DNA from: Oscillospiraceae bacterium
GTDB taxonomy: Bacteria; Bacillota; Clostridia; Oscillospirales; Oscillospiraceae
Direction: 5' to 3'
NCBI GenBank assembly: GCA_017435615.1
Contig: JAFSET010000009.1
Location: 1-32,431 of the forward strand
DNA length: 32,431 nucleotides
Under the pieces are notes generated by a model. It was not told the origin of the DNA. It saw nothing but the letters and a program-made list of their open reading frames with translations, and did not search any database. Below, one piece after another: positions 16,260 to 25,320 of the stretch. How positions within the stretch are numbered: position 1 is the stretch's first letter; each line of letters starts with the position of its first letter. Both the position numbers and the translations under genes were made by a program.

Positions 16260-17480
16260 ATGAGTACACCGAAAAAATCAAACAACCATTATCTATCCGG
16301 CAAGGAGATCCGTGCCATCGCCAAGGAAAACGCCAAGGTGATCAAGCGGCTGGAGGCTTATAAAAAGCGGAAGGCTGAGGAATCGGAATTTCTGACGGAA
16401 ATGAAGGACAACCGCAATATTTTGGAGATCGAGGATCTGCACACCTACTTCTTTACGGAGCAGGGAACGGTGAAGGCCGTTAACGGCGTATCCTACGATG
16501 TGCCGAAAAACGCCGTTGTAGGCGTTGTGGGCGAGTCCGGCTGCGGCAAGTCCGTCACCAGTATGTCGGTGATGCGGCTGATCCAGGGCCCTGCGGGTCA
16601 GATCGTCGACGGCTCCATCCGCTTCAAGGCCTACGATTATGTGCGTAACGAAAAGGGTGAGCCTGTCCCCAAGGAGGGCGGCAAGCCCGGCGAATACCAA
16701 ATGGAAGAGAAGATCTATGACATTGCCAAAATGCCCATCAACGAGATCCATCGCATCCGGGGCAAGCAGGTTGCCATGATCTTCCAGGAGCCTATGACCA
16801 GCCTGAATCCGGTGTTTACCATCGGAGAACAGCTGGACGAGGTGACCCTGATCCATGTACCCGGTGCTACCAAGGAGCTGGCTAAGGAGAAATCCTGCGA
16901 AATGCTGCGGCTGGTGGGTATCATCCCGGAAAATGTCTACGACCGGTTCCCCCATGAGCTTTCCGGCGGTATGCGTCAGAGAGTGATGATCGCAATGGCC
17001 CTGGCTGCTGAGCCCCGGCTGATCATTGCTGACGAGCCTACCACCGCTTTGGACGTGACCATCCAGGCGCAGATCCTGGACCTGCTGCAGGACATCAAGA
17101 CCAAGATCGACGGCTCTATTTTGCTGATTACCCACGATTTGGGCGTGATCGCGGAAATGGCCGACTATGTGGTGGTTATGTACGCCGGCAAGGTGATCGA
17201 AAAGGGTACTGTGTATGAGATTTTCCAAAATCCGCTGCACCCCTATACAGTGGGTCTGCAGAAGTCCAAGCCTACCATGACCCTGGACGACAGCACAGAG
17301 CTTTATAACATTCCCGGCAATGTCCCCAATCCGGTGGATATGCCAGAGCATTGCTATTTTAAAGAAAGATGCGCCAAGTGCACCGCCAAATGCTCCGGGG
17401 CTTACCCCGGCATGGTGCAGGTGAGCCCCACCCACTTTGTCGCATGTCATCTGTATGACGGGGAGAATGAAAATGGCTGA
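16260..17480 (+). CDS. oppD: Peptide ABC transporter ATPase, OppD/DppD type
   Basis: 406 residues. Walker A is GESGCGKS (91-98), the Q-loop is [10 protein letters not shown] (Q176), the signature is LSGGM (234-238), Walker B is LIIADEP (254-260) and the switch region is ITHDL. The oligo_HPY C-terminal region carries a cysteine cluster ([15 protein letters not shown]...ACHLY) of the kind that can hold an Fe-S cluster in some OppD proteins. Two features are unusual: a charged N-terminal extension of about 50 residues, and an insert of about 35 residues (near 122-158) between Walker A and the Q-loop. The ATG at 16260 is preferred because GGAAGGAG lies 8 nt upstream and it begins 4 bp after oppC. 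A start at 16227 would overlap oppC. Confidence 0.93.
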   Translation: MSTPKKSNNHYLSGKEIRAIAKENAKVIKRLEAYKKRKAEESEFLTEMKDNRNILEIEDLHTYFFTEQGTVKAVNGVSYDVPKNAVVGVVGESGCGKSVTSMSVMRLIQGPAGQIVDGSIRFKAYDYVRNEKGEPVPKEGGKPGEYQMEEKIYDIAKMPINEIHRIRGKQVAMIFQEPMTSLNPVFTIGEQLDEVTLIHVPGATKELAKEKSCEMLRLVGIIPENVYDRFPHELSGGMRQRVMIAMALAAEPRLIIADEPTTALDVTIQAQILDLLQDIKTKIDGSILLITHDLGVIAEMADYVVVMYAGKVIEKGTVYEIFQNPLHPYTVGLQKSKPTMTLDDSTELYNIPGNVPNPVDMPEHCYFKERCAKCTAKCSGAYPGMVQVSPTHFVACHLYDGENENG

Positions 17481-18561
17481 AGAAAAGATCATGAATAATC
17501 CCTGCCAGTACGATGATGAGGCGGAACAGGCCAAGTATTTGGAAAAACGCAAGGCCCAAATGGAGGAGGACTTTGCCAAGCCCTTCGATCCGGAGGCTGT
17601 TTTGGAGGTTCGTCACCTGCGCAAGACCTTCCCCTTGAAGAAGAACATGATGGGCAAGGTGCTCAAAGAGCTGGTGGCTGTGGATGACATTTCCTTCAAG
17701 CTGATGCCCGGTGAGACGCTGGGTATCGTGGGCGAATCCGGCTGCGGCAAGACCACGGCAGGCCGTGCCATTTTGAAGCTGCATCAGCCCACCGGCGGTC
17801 AGATCATCTTTGACGGCCAGGACATTACCAACTACAATTCCAAGCAGATGCGGCCCATCCGCCAGCAGATGCAGATCATTTTCCAGGATCCCTATTCCTC
17901 CCTGCCTCCCAGAAGCACCGTCGGCGGCATTTTGTCCGAGCCGGTGGAGGTCCATAAGATCGTTCCCAAGGAGCAGGTGAAGGACTATGTGCTGGAGCTG
18001 ATGGAAAAGTGCGGTCTGCGGGATTACTACTATGAGCGGTATCCCCACGAGTTTTCCGGCGGTCAGCGTCAGAGAATTTGCATTGCCCGGGCGCTATCTG
18101 TCAATCCCAAGCTGGTGATCTGTGACGAGCCGGTATCGGCACTGGATGTATCCATTCAGGCCCAGATCATTAACTTGCTGAAGGACCTGCAGAAGCAGAT
18201 GAATTTGGCCTATGTGTTCATTTCCCACGATCTGTCGGTGGTCAAGTTTATCTCCGACAAGATCGGCGTCATGTACTTAGGCTCTATGATGGAGTTCGGC
18301 ACCAAGGAAGACATTTTCAGCAATCCCTTGCATCCTTACACCAAGGCACTGTTTTCTGCTGTACCCAATCCGGACCCCACCGCAAAGATGGACCGGATCA
18401 AGCTGGAGGGCGATATTCCCTCTCCGGCCAATCCGCCCAAGGGCTGCCGGTTCCATACCCGCTGCCCCTATGCCCAGGAAATCTGTAAGCATGTACCCCC
18501 TGAATATAAGCAGTACGGCGAGGGCCATTTCGCAGCCTGCCACCTGCTGGATCAGGAGTAA
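17473..18561 (+). CDS. oppF: Peptide ABC transporter ATPase, OppF/DppF type
   Basis: 362 residues. Walker A is GESGCGKT (87-94), the Q-loop region is IIFQDPYSSLPPRSTV, the signature is FSGGQRQR, Walker B is LVICDEP and the switch region is ISHDLSVV. The C-terminal oligo_HPY region has CRFHTRCPYAQEIC and AACH. SLPPRSTV is common in OppF. The N-terminus has about 40 charged residues before the ABC domain. The gene overlaps the end of oppD by 8 bp and has GGGGAG 7 nt before the ATG, so the two ATPases are translationally coupled. They should act as a heterodimer on the two permeases. Confidence 0.93.
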   Translation: MAEEKIMNNPCQYDDEAEQAKYLEKRKAQMEEDFAKPFDPEAVLEVRHLRKTFPLKKNMMGKVLKELVAVDDISFKLMPGETLGIVGESGCGKTTAGRAILKLHQPTGGQIIFDGQDITNYNSKQMRPIRQQMQIIFQDPYSSLPPRSTVGGILSEPVEVHKIVPKEQVKDYVLELMEKCGLRDYYYERYPHEFSGGQRQRICIARALSVNPKLVICDEPVSALDVSIQAQIINLLKDLQKQMNLAYVFISHDLSVVKFISDKIGVMYLGSMMEFGTKEDIFSNPLHPYTKALFSAVPNPDPTAKMDRIKLEGDIPSPANPPKGCRFHTRCPYAQEICKHVPPEYKQYGEGHFAACHLLDQE

Positions 18562-18564
18562 GGT

Positions 18565-18807
18565 ATGGGCACCAAAAAGAAAAAGGAAAAGATCCATTAC
18601 ATTGATGACGGACGGACCCTGGCGGATATGTCCGGCGTGTCCGGTCCCCGTTTGGGTGGCAGCTCCACCCGGCCCCGTCCAAATCCCAAGGATGTATGGA
18701 GCACCTATTGGGGCGCGGTGAAAATGATGTTCGTCCCCATGCTGGTCGTGATCTGCGCCTTGATCATCATTTATATGATCCTGTATTTCCTTTTTACCGT
18801 GATGTAA
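18565..18807 (+). CDS. Small basic single-helix membrane protein at the end of the peptide uptake operon
   Basis: 80 residues. A lysine-rich N-terminus (KKKKEK) and a Gly/Ser/Arg/Pro-rich soluble part are followed by one long hydrophobic helix at about 53-79 that ends the protein. AGGAG, lying at the end of oppF, is 6 nt before the ATG, and the gene starts 3 bp after the oppF stop. The operon terminator begins 1 bp after its stop. The placement and ribosome site argue for a real gene. It is not recognised as any named family. A role as an accessory or stability subunit of the importer is only inference. Confidence 0.75.
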   Translation: MGTKKKKEKIHYIDDGRTLADMSGVSGPRLGGSSTRPRPNPKDVWSTYWGAVKMMFVPMLVVICALIIIYMILYFLFTVM

Positions 18808-18808
18808 C

Positions 18809-18843
18809 AAAAGACCACCGGCTGGAAAACCGGTGGTCTTTTT
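18809..18843 (+). terminator. Bidirectional terminator between the peptide operon and the capsule operon
   Basis: aaaagaccaccgg (18809-18821) pairs perfectly with ccggtggtctttt (18830-18842) around an 8-nt loop. The plus strand ends in TTTTT. On the minus strand the same stem also ends in a U-run, so it can serve the flippase gene that converges from the right (stop at 18855). Confidence 0.92.
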
Positions 18844-18854
18844 GTAAGTTTTCG

Positions 18855-20378
18855 TTATTTTTTGATAACACGCAGAAGGGTCAGGGCGCGGCGGCACAGA
18901 GCCAGGAAATCCTTGCGGTTGAAGATCAGACTGATCACGGCAGCGATCAAACTGTTGATCACCACGAAGATCACGCCGTATACCATAAACATTAAATAGC
19001 CGGACACCTGGCTGACCAGCCGCAGCTCCACAGCACATACCGCTACACCGCTGATCAGCAGCGGCAGCAGAAGCTTCAGCAGAGCCGTGAGCTTTCCGGT
19101 AAAGAACCGGGTATGGACATAGCCCATTTCCAAAACAGCCAGCAGTACAGCACACAGCAGGATGGCGCAGAGCATACCGTAAACACCGAAGAAGGTGCCG
19201 CCGAGGATCATAGCCACCACCAAAACCACACAGGTGATCACCTGGAAGTTGCGGCTGACCCGGAACAGACCTGCCATATTCAGCAGATGACCGCTGGGGA
19301 TGTGGAGCATTTCCACGGCAGAGGTGACCACCATCAAAATGGCAATGGTCATATCGTAGTAGTTGGCATCGGTAATATCGGCGGTGTAAAGCCGGATAAA
19401 GGGCAATATCAGCACGCAGCAGGTGGTCAGCATCACAAAAACAGCCAAAAAGGACAGATACTCATACTGTCCGAATACCTGCCAGACCTGCTGCTTTTTC
19501 CGTTCCGTCAGGAGCTGACCCAGGCTGTGCCGGGGGGCATCGATGATACCGTGGAGCAGGTTTTTCAGCATGGTGAATACATTGTTATAAACCGCGTAAA
19601 CGCTGGCTAAAACCGTTCCGCCGGTGGGGGAGATGGATAAAAAGATAATGGGCGCGGACTTGTAAAGCATGCCGGTGATCTTTTGGGCCATCACATCGGA
19701 GGTGCCCTGGATCAGCTCCGGCATAGGCTGAGCGGAAAGGTCCACATCGGGATTTTTCTTCTTCACATAGCCGGCAAGCAGCAAGCTGTTCGCCAGGGTG
19801 AAGACCATGGTGTTAAACCGCACCATCCACATAGGCCCGTTGGCATTGATCATCAGAATGTTGGCCAAATGACCCAATGCCACAGTGATCACCGTAAAGA
19901 TGTTGACGATAAATTCCTTTTGCTGTGTTTGCAGCAGCACTCGGTAGGTGGTGGCGTAGTACAGGTTAAAGGCCGCAGGCACCACCGTCATCACGATCAG
20001 GGTGAAAATGAATTCCCAGCTCAGGCTGCTGTTGGCGCAAAGACCGTACACGGCGGCAACGGCAACACCGATGCCCAAAAACAGCAATCCGATTTTCCGG
20101 AATTTCTTCCGGGTAGCGGAGAGAATTCCGTTGATCAGGGGCGTTTCCTGACGGCCCAAAGGACCAAACAGGGCCACATTGGAGGCTACGGTAAAGCCGC
20201 CCTCCAAAATCAGCAGCACATTGACGATCTGATTGGCTGTGGAATTCAGTCCGTTGAAATCCGAGCCATAGCGGCCGATCACAAGCTGGGTCACCACGAT
20301 ACCGAACAGACCGTTCACTAAGGTCATAGCCATAGCGGTGATGGCGTTGAGTAAGCTTAATTTGTTTTTATTTTGCAT
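18855..20378 (-). CDS. Wzx-like polysaccharide flippase (MOP/PST superfamily)
   Basis: 507 residues with many hydrophobic segments (roughly 12-14 helices) and the N-terminal pattern LLNAITAMAMTLVNGLFGIVVTQLVIGRYGSDFNGLNSTANQIV of polysaccharide-export flippases. It should move the lipid-linked repeat unit across the membrane. The ATG at 20378 overlaps the last 11 bp of the polymerase gene (ATGCAAAATAA) and lacks a clear ribosome site, so coupled translation is likely. An upstream TTG at 20414 is possible but less likely. It is the last gene of the capsule operon, followed by the shared terminator. Confidence 0.85.
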   Translation of the reverse strand: MQNKNKLSLLNAITAMAMTLVNGLFGIVVTQLVIGRYGSDFNGLNSTANQIVNVLLILEGGFTVASNVALFGPLGRQETPLINGILSATRKKFRKIGLLFLGIGVAVAAVYGLCANSSLSWEFIFTLIVMTVVPAAFNLYYATTYRVLLQTQQKEFIVNIFTVITVALGHLANILMINANGPMWMVRFNTMVFTLANSLLLAGYVKKKNPDVDLSAQPMPELIQGTSDVMAQKITGMLYKSAPIIFLSISPTGGTVLASVYAVYNNVFTMLKNLLHGIIDAPRHSLGQLLTERKKQQVWQVFGQYEYLSFLAVFVMLTTCCVLILPFIRLYTADITDANYYDMTIAILMVVTSAVEMLHIPSGHLLNMAGLFRVSRNFQVITCVVLVVAMILGGTFFGVYGMLCAILLCAVLLAVLEMGYVHTRFFTGKLTALLKLLLPLLISGVAVCAVELRLVSQVSGYLMFMVYGVIFVVINSLIAAVISLIFNRKDFLALCRRALTLLRVIKK

Positions 20379-21711
20379 CGTTTTGTTGGTTTTCTGGCTG
20401 GATACTTGCAGCAAGTACAGCTATGCAGATAAAGGCAGTGGGCATAACCAGAACATCGTACGCCGTGGCCTGGATCAGGCTGATGCCAAAATAGAGTACC
20501 AATACAGTAAACAGAGAAACTCTGTCTGAAAGGTGGCCCTCTTTTAGCCGGAATAAGCCTGTTTTGATGACAAGCGTCAAAATCAAGGCCATCAGAAGTA
20601 CAAGGCCGATAACACCGTAGCAGTTGAGCGTTTGCAGAAAAATATTATGCGCCGGTGCATCGATGATCTGTTTGCCCCGGTTGTAGCGGTGGGGGAACAG
20701 AACAGTGCCGGTTCCGATCCAGGGATTTTTGCGTACTTCCTCCAGACTGAGCTCAGTCAGCGCTTCACGCATAGCGTCGCTTCGTTCAATTTGGCTGAGA
20801 GCATTTTTTTGCGCCTGGCTCTCCTTCTTGGACTCTTCTTTCTTGGAGGAGTCTTTATCTGAGGAATTTTTTTGGCTGTCGGAGATATCCGGTAAAAGCT
20901 TGGCAAAGTTAATGCCAGTCTGCCGGTATACATTATACCGCACCCTTCCGGTATTGCAAACAAACAGCACGCACAGCACAGCCAAGGCACAGACGATGGC
21001 AATCATTCCTGTAAAGATGGCACGCTTGCATTTCAGGCAGGATACGATCAGGGGGATTAATTCCACCAACAGCAGGAAAAAGACGGCCCGGGATCCCAGG
21101 GATAGAATCACCACCACAGTGCCGAAAATCAGCAGTCCGTAGAAAATACACCCTGGTACAGAAAAATCGCGGTGACGAAGCTGCTGGAAGGGAATTGGCA
21201 GAAGCAGCAGCAAAGCGGTACCCATAGCAATTTCGTTGACAGGAGATTGGGTGATGTGTTTCTCTACAAACAGCAGGAAAACAAGCCGGTATACAAGCAG
21301 AATGGACAGAAAAATACAGGCGCAATCGGCCAGTTGACGGGAAGCCTGTTGGTTTTTCTGCTGAAAAACAGAGCAGAAAAGGGCAAGTGTGCCCAACAAA
21401 ACGATGGTATAATACAGGCTATCCTTCAGCTCACCGTGGGTTAACAGGCGGTAAAGGGAAATACAGACATAATATACGGCAAAACCATAGTAAAGAATGG
21501 TAAACAAATCTTTTTTTCTGGCCTTAATATCGGAGATCAGCTTAAGCAGCGCAAAAACCATAAAAGGAAGATAGGTCAAAAGTGCTGCGATCTTCAAAAT
21601 GGAAGATGGCGTCTTCAGCGCACCGACCACCCATCTGGACTGAACTGTCAGCATAATGATCAGCCAGGTAAAAAACAGCCACACATAGTTTTTTTGCACA
21701 AATTTCTTCAT
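20368..21711 (-). CDS. Wzy-like O-antigen/capsule polymerase (O-antigen ligase superfamily)
   Basis: 447 residues with about ten or more membrane helices. A large extracytoplasmic loop contains a Ser/Lys/Glu-rich run (near 275-305) and then NPWIGTGTVLFPHRYN...DAPAHNIFLQTLNCYGVIGL. The HNIFLQ-type motif and the G-x-G before it are typical of Wzy_C/O-antigen ligase proteins. AGGAGG lies 5 nt before the ATG. It sits between a glycosyltransferase and the flippase, the usual place for the Wzy polymerase that links repeat units outside the membrane. Linkage specificity cannot be predicted. Confidence 0.83.
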   Translation of the reverse strand: MKKFVQKNYVWLFFTWLIIMLTVQSRWVVGALKTPSSILKIAALLTYLPFMVFALLKLISDIKARKKDLFTILYYGFAVYYVCISLYRLLTHGELKDSLYYTIVLLGTLALFCSVFQQKNQQASRQLADCACIFLSILLVYRLVFLLFVEKHITQSPVNEIAMGTALLLLLPIPFQQLRHRDFSVPGCIFYGLLIFGTVVVILSLGSRAVFFLLLVELIPLIVSCLKCKRAIFTGMIAIVCALAVLCVLFVCNTGRVRYNVYRQTGINFAKLLPDISDSQKNSSDKDSSKKEESKKESQAQKNALSQIERSDAMREALTELSLEEVRKNPWIGTGTVLFPHRYNRGKQIIDAPAHNIFLQTLNCYGVIGLVLLMALILTLVIKTGLFRLKEGHLSDRVSLFTVLVLYFGISLIQATAYDVLVMPTAFICIAVLAASIQPENQQNDAK

Positions 21712-21720
21712 TGGCGCCTC

Positions 21721-22935
21721 CTACTTGTGTTGTTCACAGATTTCGACGATCCGCTGGCACATGATCCTGGGGTTTTTGTGTTTCAGAATAAAGGCTCTGG
21801 CCTGTGCGCCGATCTCGTCACGCTGCTGCTTGGGTAGAGCGCAGAGCTGATAAAGCTTCTGCTTCAAAGCATCAATGGAATTATCTTCAACATATTGAAT
21901 GTACGGATCATATTCTTCCGGAATACCGTCCAGCTTATACCCAATCACCGGGCGGCCGGAGGCTAAATACTCCATGGTTTTGGAAGGGAAGGAATACTTG
22001 GTAAAGGAATCGATATTTTGACGGGGATTGACCAGGACCGTGGCCTCGGATTGAAGCTGCCGGACGGTTTGCCCGTTTACATAGCCAAAATACTTGATGC
22101 CGGTGCAGGTTTTTTCCAGTTCGTGGATACGGGGAACGGCCTTGCCGTTTCCGCACAGCCACAGCTCGTGATCCGGGTGTTCCCGGTATAATTCCACAAA
22201 GGCATCCAAAAGCTCATACATGCCGTAGGCAGGATTGAGCTGGCCGGAATAAAAGATGACTTTTTTGCCGGAGGTGGCCTCGGGCAGCGGTGGCTGCTGG
22301 TCGTTGTAAATGCCCTCAACCACGGCATAGGGCTTTTTGGATACATCGATCAGGTCCTTTAAGTATTCTGTTATGAATACATAGCTATCAAACTGGTTGA
22401 TGCTGCGCATTTTAATGGCGGCACGCATCCGGTCAGCCACTGTGATCTTGCCGCCGGAGTGGGCGTAGAGCACGGCGCTGGGGACATCGGGCATAAAAAC
22501 ACAGGTACGCAGATTGGAAAAGCATTTTCTTGCCATGCGAATGGCTATACAGGCACCCACATGCAGATCGTAAGTCAGCAGCGTAACCGGTTCGCCTTTT
22601 GCCTGCTTTACCGCTTGCCGGATGGCAGCAAAGGTGGTAATCGCCCGGGACAAGTGCTTCAGTACAGGGAAATTAATGAAGCCGCAGTTCAGATCCTTCG
22701 CTTCCGGAAGGTGGCTCCAGTGTTGTTTTCTGAAAATAATCTTGGGGTACGCAGGCCAATTGGGAATGGGGGTATTGTTGATCAGAGAAATGGGCGCACC
22801 AAGCACCTCGTCCAGTCCCCGGATCACATTTCGGTTCAGATTGTGATCCGCAAGGCCCAGGGCAATCTTGCTCTTTTCAGAAAGATATTCATAATCGTCC
22901 ATATTGTATATGGAGCTACAGAATATGTATTTCAT
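21721..22935 (-). CDS. GT-B glycosyltransferase, family 4-like
   Basis: 404 residues. The C-terminal nucleotide-sugar domain shows KKVIFYSGQLNPAYGMYELLDAF, LWLCGNGKAVPRIHELE and FTKYSFPSKTMEYLASGRPVIGYKLDGIPEEY. The last matches the conserved E-x7-E-like donor-binding segment of GT4 enzymes. There is no signal peptide; it acts at the inner membrane face. GGGAGG lies 5 nt before the ATG. It should add one sugar to the lipid-linked capsule repeat. Donor and acceptor are unknown. Confidence 0.85.
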   Translation of the reverse strand: MKYIFCSSIYNMDDYEYLSEKSKIALGLADHNLNRNVIRGLDEVLGAPISLINNTPIPNWPAYPKIIFRKQHWSHLPEAKDLNCGFINFPVLKHLSRAITTFAAIRQAVKQAKGEPVTLLTYDLHVGACIAIRMARKCFSNLRTCVFMPDVPSAVLYAHSGGKITVADRMRAAIKMRSINQFDSYVFITEYLKDLIDVSKKPYAVVEGIYNDQQPPLPEATSGKKVIFYSGQLNPAYGMYELLDAFVELYREHPDHELWLCGNGKAVPRIHELEKTCTGIKYFGYVNGQTVRQLQSEATVLVNPRQNIDSFTKYSFPSKTMEYLASGRPVIGYKLDGIPEEYDPYIQYVEDNSIDALKQKLYQLCALPKQQRDEIGAQARAFILKHKNPRIMCQRIVEICEQHK

Positions 22936-22950
22936 AGGTACCTCCCGGGT

Positions 22951-24120
22951 TTAGCCAAAGCAGACCTCCCGAATACGCTGGCATACCAGCTTGGTGGCCT
23001 CTCCGGTTTCGCAGCCGCCCAGCGCTTCGTAATGTCGGCGGCAGGCCAGTGCGTAGTCTTCTTCGTTAAAGTTCAAGATACACTGCTCCAGTTCGTCATT
23101 GTCCGTAGAGCGAGGGAAGGGCCATTGCTCCACCGGGGTATAGACCTGAGTGGTTTTGATGTAGTGCTCCAGGTCGGTGGCAAACTGGAAGATGGGACGG
23201 CCGGTCAGCATAAAGTCCCACATAGAGGATGAAAAGTCGTTGACCATTGCATCGGCGGCCAACAGCAGATCCTGCATATCCGGATATTCCGTCAGATCCA
23301 GCACATCCCCGGGAAGGCCTTCCCGGTTGGTAACGCACGGATGCAGCCGGTAGGCGAATTTCCAAACGCCCCCAAAACGTGTTTCAAAGGCCCGGCATAC
23401 CCGTTGGGGATCCACCCCGTAGGAGATGGCAATGGACTCCTTGAAATAGTTGTCATTAGGTTTGCGGTAGGTGGGGGGAAACAGCACCAGCTTTTCTCCG
23501 TCCTTTAACCCCAGCTTTTCCCGGATAGCCTGCCGGCGGACTGGGTCCGGATGAAGCATGGCATCGTTACGGGGCATGCCGATATTCCAAAAAACCTCCC
23601 TGGGGGTGAGCATGGAGTCGGAGATGACCTCGGTAAACCGCTCACAGGTAGAAAGGAACACATCGGTCTTATCCGCGGCCAAGTGCAGGTCCTTGCGGAA
23701 CAAGGGCGTATCCTCATACATATCCAGGCCGCATTTTTTATAAGCGCCGCCGCCGTGCCAGGTGTTGATGATGTACTGCTTTTTGCCCATGGGCAGGTAG
23801 GAAAAACCGCCGCTGTTGGTCAAAAAAACCTGACATGTCAGGGCATAGTAGAAGTATTTCAGGGAATTGTATTTGACAACAGTCAGGCCCTTTTCCGCCA
23901 AATGGGCATATTTTTGCACATCGGCTACCGGAATGATGATCTCAAATTGATCAGGGTACTGGGCCAGCAGAAATTCCGCAACGCATTTGGGACTGTCGCC
24001 ATAGGTTTGAGCCAGGGCGTTCATAAGCACGACCCGGTTCTTTTTGATTGGGAAAAGCCGCAGCGGCAGCATCAAAAACCGCATGGCATTTTTTTTCGCA
24101 AACCGGATCCACGCATCCAT
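22951..24120 (-). CDS. CDP-glycerol glycerophosphotransferase-like enzyme (TagB/TagF family)
   Basis: 389 residues. Family motifs are visible: INTWHGGGAYKKCGLD (near 120-135, acceptor/base-binding loop), KLVLFPPTYRKPND, YRLHPCV, and LLLAADAMVNDFSSSMWDFMLTGRPIFQFATD near the C-terminus. TagF-type enzymes transfer glycerol-phosphate or ribitol-phosphate from CDP-linked donors. The ATG at 24120 was chosen, with AAGGAG 11 nt upstream; a TTG at 24129 is only 2 nt from that element. In a capsule operon it suggests a polyol-phosphate substituent or backbone unit. No CDP-glycerol or CDP-ribitol synthesis gene is present in the window, so the donor must come from elsewhere. Confidence 0.85.
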   Translation of the reverse strand: MDAWIRFAKKNAMRFLMLPLRLFPIKKNRVVLMNALAQTYGDSPKCVAEFLLAQYPDQFEIIIPVADVQKYAHLAEKGLTVVKYNSLKYFYYALTCQVFLTNSGGFSYLPMGKKQYIINTWHGGGAYKKCGLDMYEDTPLFRKDLHLAADKTDVFLSTCERFTEVISDSMLTPREVFWNIGMPRNDAMLHPDPVRRQAIREKLGLKDGEKLVLFPPTYRKPNDNYFKESIAISYGVDPQRVCRAFETRFGGVWKFAYRLHPCVTNREGLPGDVLDLTEYPDMQDLLLAADAMVNDFSSSMWDFMLTGRPIFQFATDLEHYIKTTQVYTPVEQWPFPRSTDNDELEQCILNFNEEDYALACRRHYEALGGCETGEATKLVCQRIREVCFG

Positions 24121-24135
24121 TTTGAACAACGCTCC

Positions 24136-25320
24136 TTAATATTTTCTCCAAACCATTTTATCCACCACGCCAGTGTAAGACTGAATCAGCTTGACCACCT
24201 TGGTGGAGACGTTTTCTTCAATATAGTCCGGCACGGGGATGCCGTGCTCACCGTTCAGGTTGAGCTGCACTGCGGTGTCCACCGCTTGCAGCAGGCTCTT
24301 TTCGTCGATACCGGCCAGCACAAAGCAGCCCTTGTCTAAGGCCTCAGGCCGTTCGGTGGAGGTGCGGATACACACCGCCGGGAAGGGGTGGCCTACAGAG
24401 GTGAAGAAGCTGGACTCCTCCGGCAGTGTGCCGGAATCGGATACGCAGCAAAAAGCGTTCATCTGCAGGCAGTTGTAGTCGTGAAAACCCAAAGGCTCAT
24501 TCATCCGCACCCGGGGATCCAGCCGGAAGCCGGTGCTCTCCAGCCGTTTCCGGGACCGGGGATGGCAGGAGTACAAAATGGGCATATCGTATTTTTCCGC
24601 CATTTTGTTGATGGCATTGAACAGGGACAGGAAATTCTTTTCCGTGTCGATGTTCTCCTCCCGGTGGGCAGACAGCAGGATGTACTTACCCTTTTCAAGG
24701 CCCAGGCGGCTGTGAACATCACTGGCGAGGATTTCATCAAGATTGGCATGGAGCACCTCAGCCATGGGAGAACCGGTGACATACACCCGTTCCTTGGGCA
24801 GACCGCACTCGTGCAGATATTTCCGGGCATGCTCGGAATAGCACAGGTTTACATCGGAGATGATGTCCACGATCCGGCGGTTCGTCTCCTCCGGCAGACA
24901 TTCATCCTTGCAGCGGTTACCGGCCTCCATATGGAAAATGGGGATGTGCAGCCGCTTGGCGGGGATGGCGGACAGGCAGGAGTTGGTGTCGCCCAAAATC
25001 AAAAGGGCATCGGGCTTGATCTGGGCCATCAGCTTATAAGAGCAGTTGATGATATTGCCCACGGTAGCGCCAAGATCGTCACCTACCGCGTCCATATAGA
25101 CCTCAGGGTCCTTAAGTTTCAGGTCCTTAAAGAAGACACCGTTCAAGTTATAGTCGTAGTTTTGGCCGGTGTGGGCCAAAATGCAGTCAAAATACTGACG
25201 GCATTTGTTGATCACGGCGGCCAGCCGGATAATCTCCGGGCGTGTGCCTACGATGATCAGCAGCTTCAGTTTGCCGTTGTTTTGAAAGGAAACATCAGAA
25301 TAATCCAGCTTGATCTCCAT
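24136..25320 (-). CDS. capG: Non-hydrolysing 2-epimerase, CapG/WecB family (UDP-L-FucNAc step)
   Basis: 394 residues. The N-terminal domain begins LLIIVGTRPEIIRLAAVI. The active-site region is HMEAGNRCKDECLPEETNRRIVD, and the UDP-binding region includes LLSAHREENID, YSCHPRSRKR and SDSGTLPEESSFF. These match UDP-GlcNAc 2-epimerase-fold enzymes. Lying directly after capE and capF, it most likely performs the last step, C2 epimerisation of UDP-N-acetyl-L-talosamine-type intermediate to UDP-N-acetyl-L-fucosamine, as CapG/WbjD do. The ATG overlaps the capF stop by one base (TAATG), with GAGGTGG upstream. A role as a plain UDP-GlcNAc to UDP-ManNAc epimerase is the alternative, but is less likely here. 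Confidence 0.9.
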   Translation of the reverse strand: MEIKLDYSDVSFQNNGKLKLLIIVGTRPEIIRLAAVINKCRQYFDCILAHTGQNYDYNLNGVFFKDLKLKDPEVYMDAVGDDLGATVGNIINCSYKLMAQIKPDALLILGDTNSCLSAIPAKRLHIPIFHMEAGNRCKDECLPEETNRRIVDIISDVNLCYSEHARKYLHECGLPKERVYVTGSPMAEVLHANLDEILASDVHSRLGLEKGKYILLSAHREENIDTEKNFLSLFNAINKMAEKYDMPILYSCHPRSRKRLESTGFRLDPRVRMNEPLGFHDYNCLQMNAFCCVSDSGTLPEESSFFTSVGHPFPAVCIRTSTERPEALDKGCFVLAGIDEKSLLQAVDTAVQLNLNGEHGIPVPDYIEENVSTKVVKLIQSYTGVVDKMVWRKY

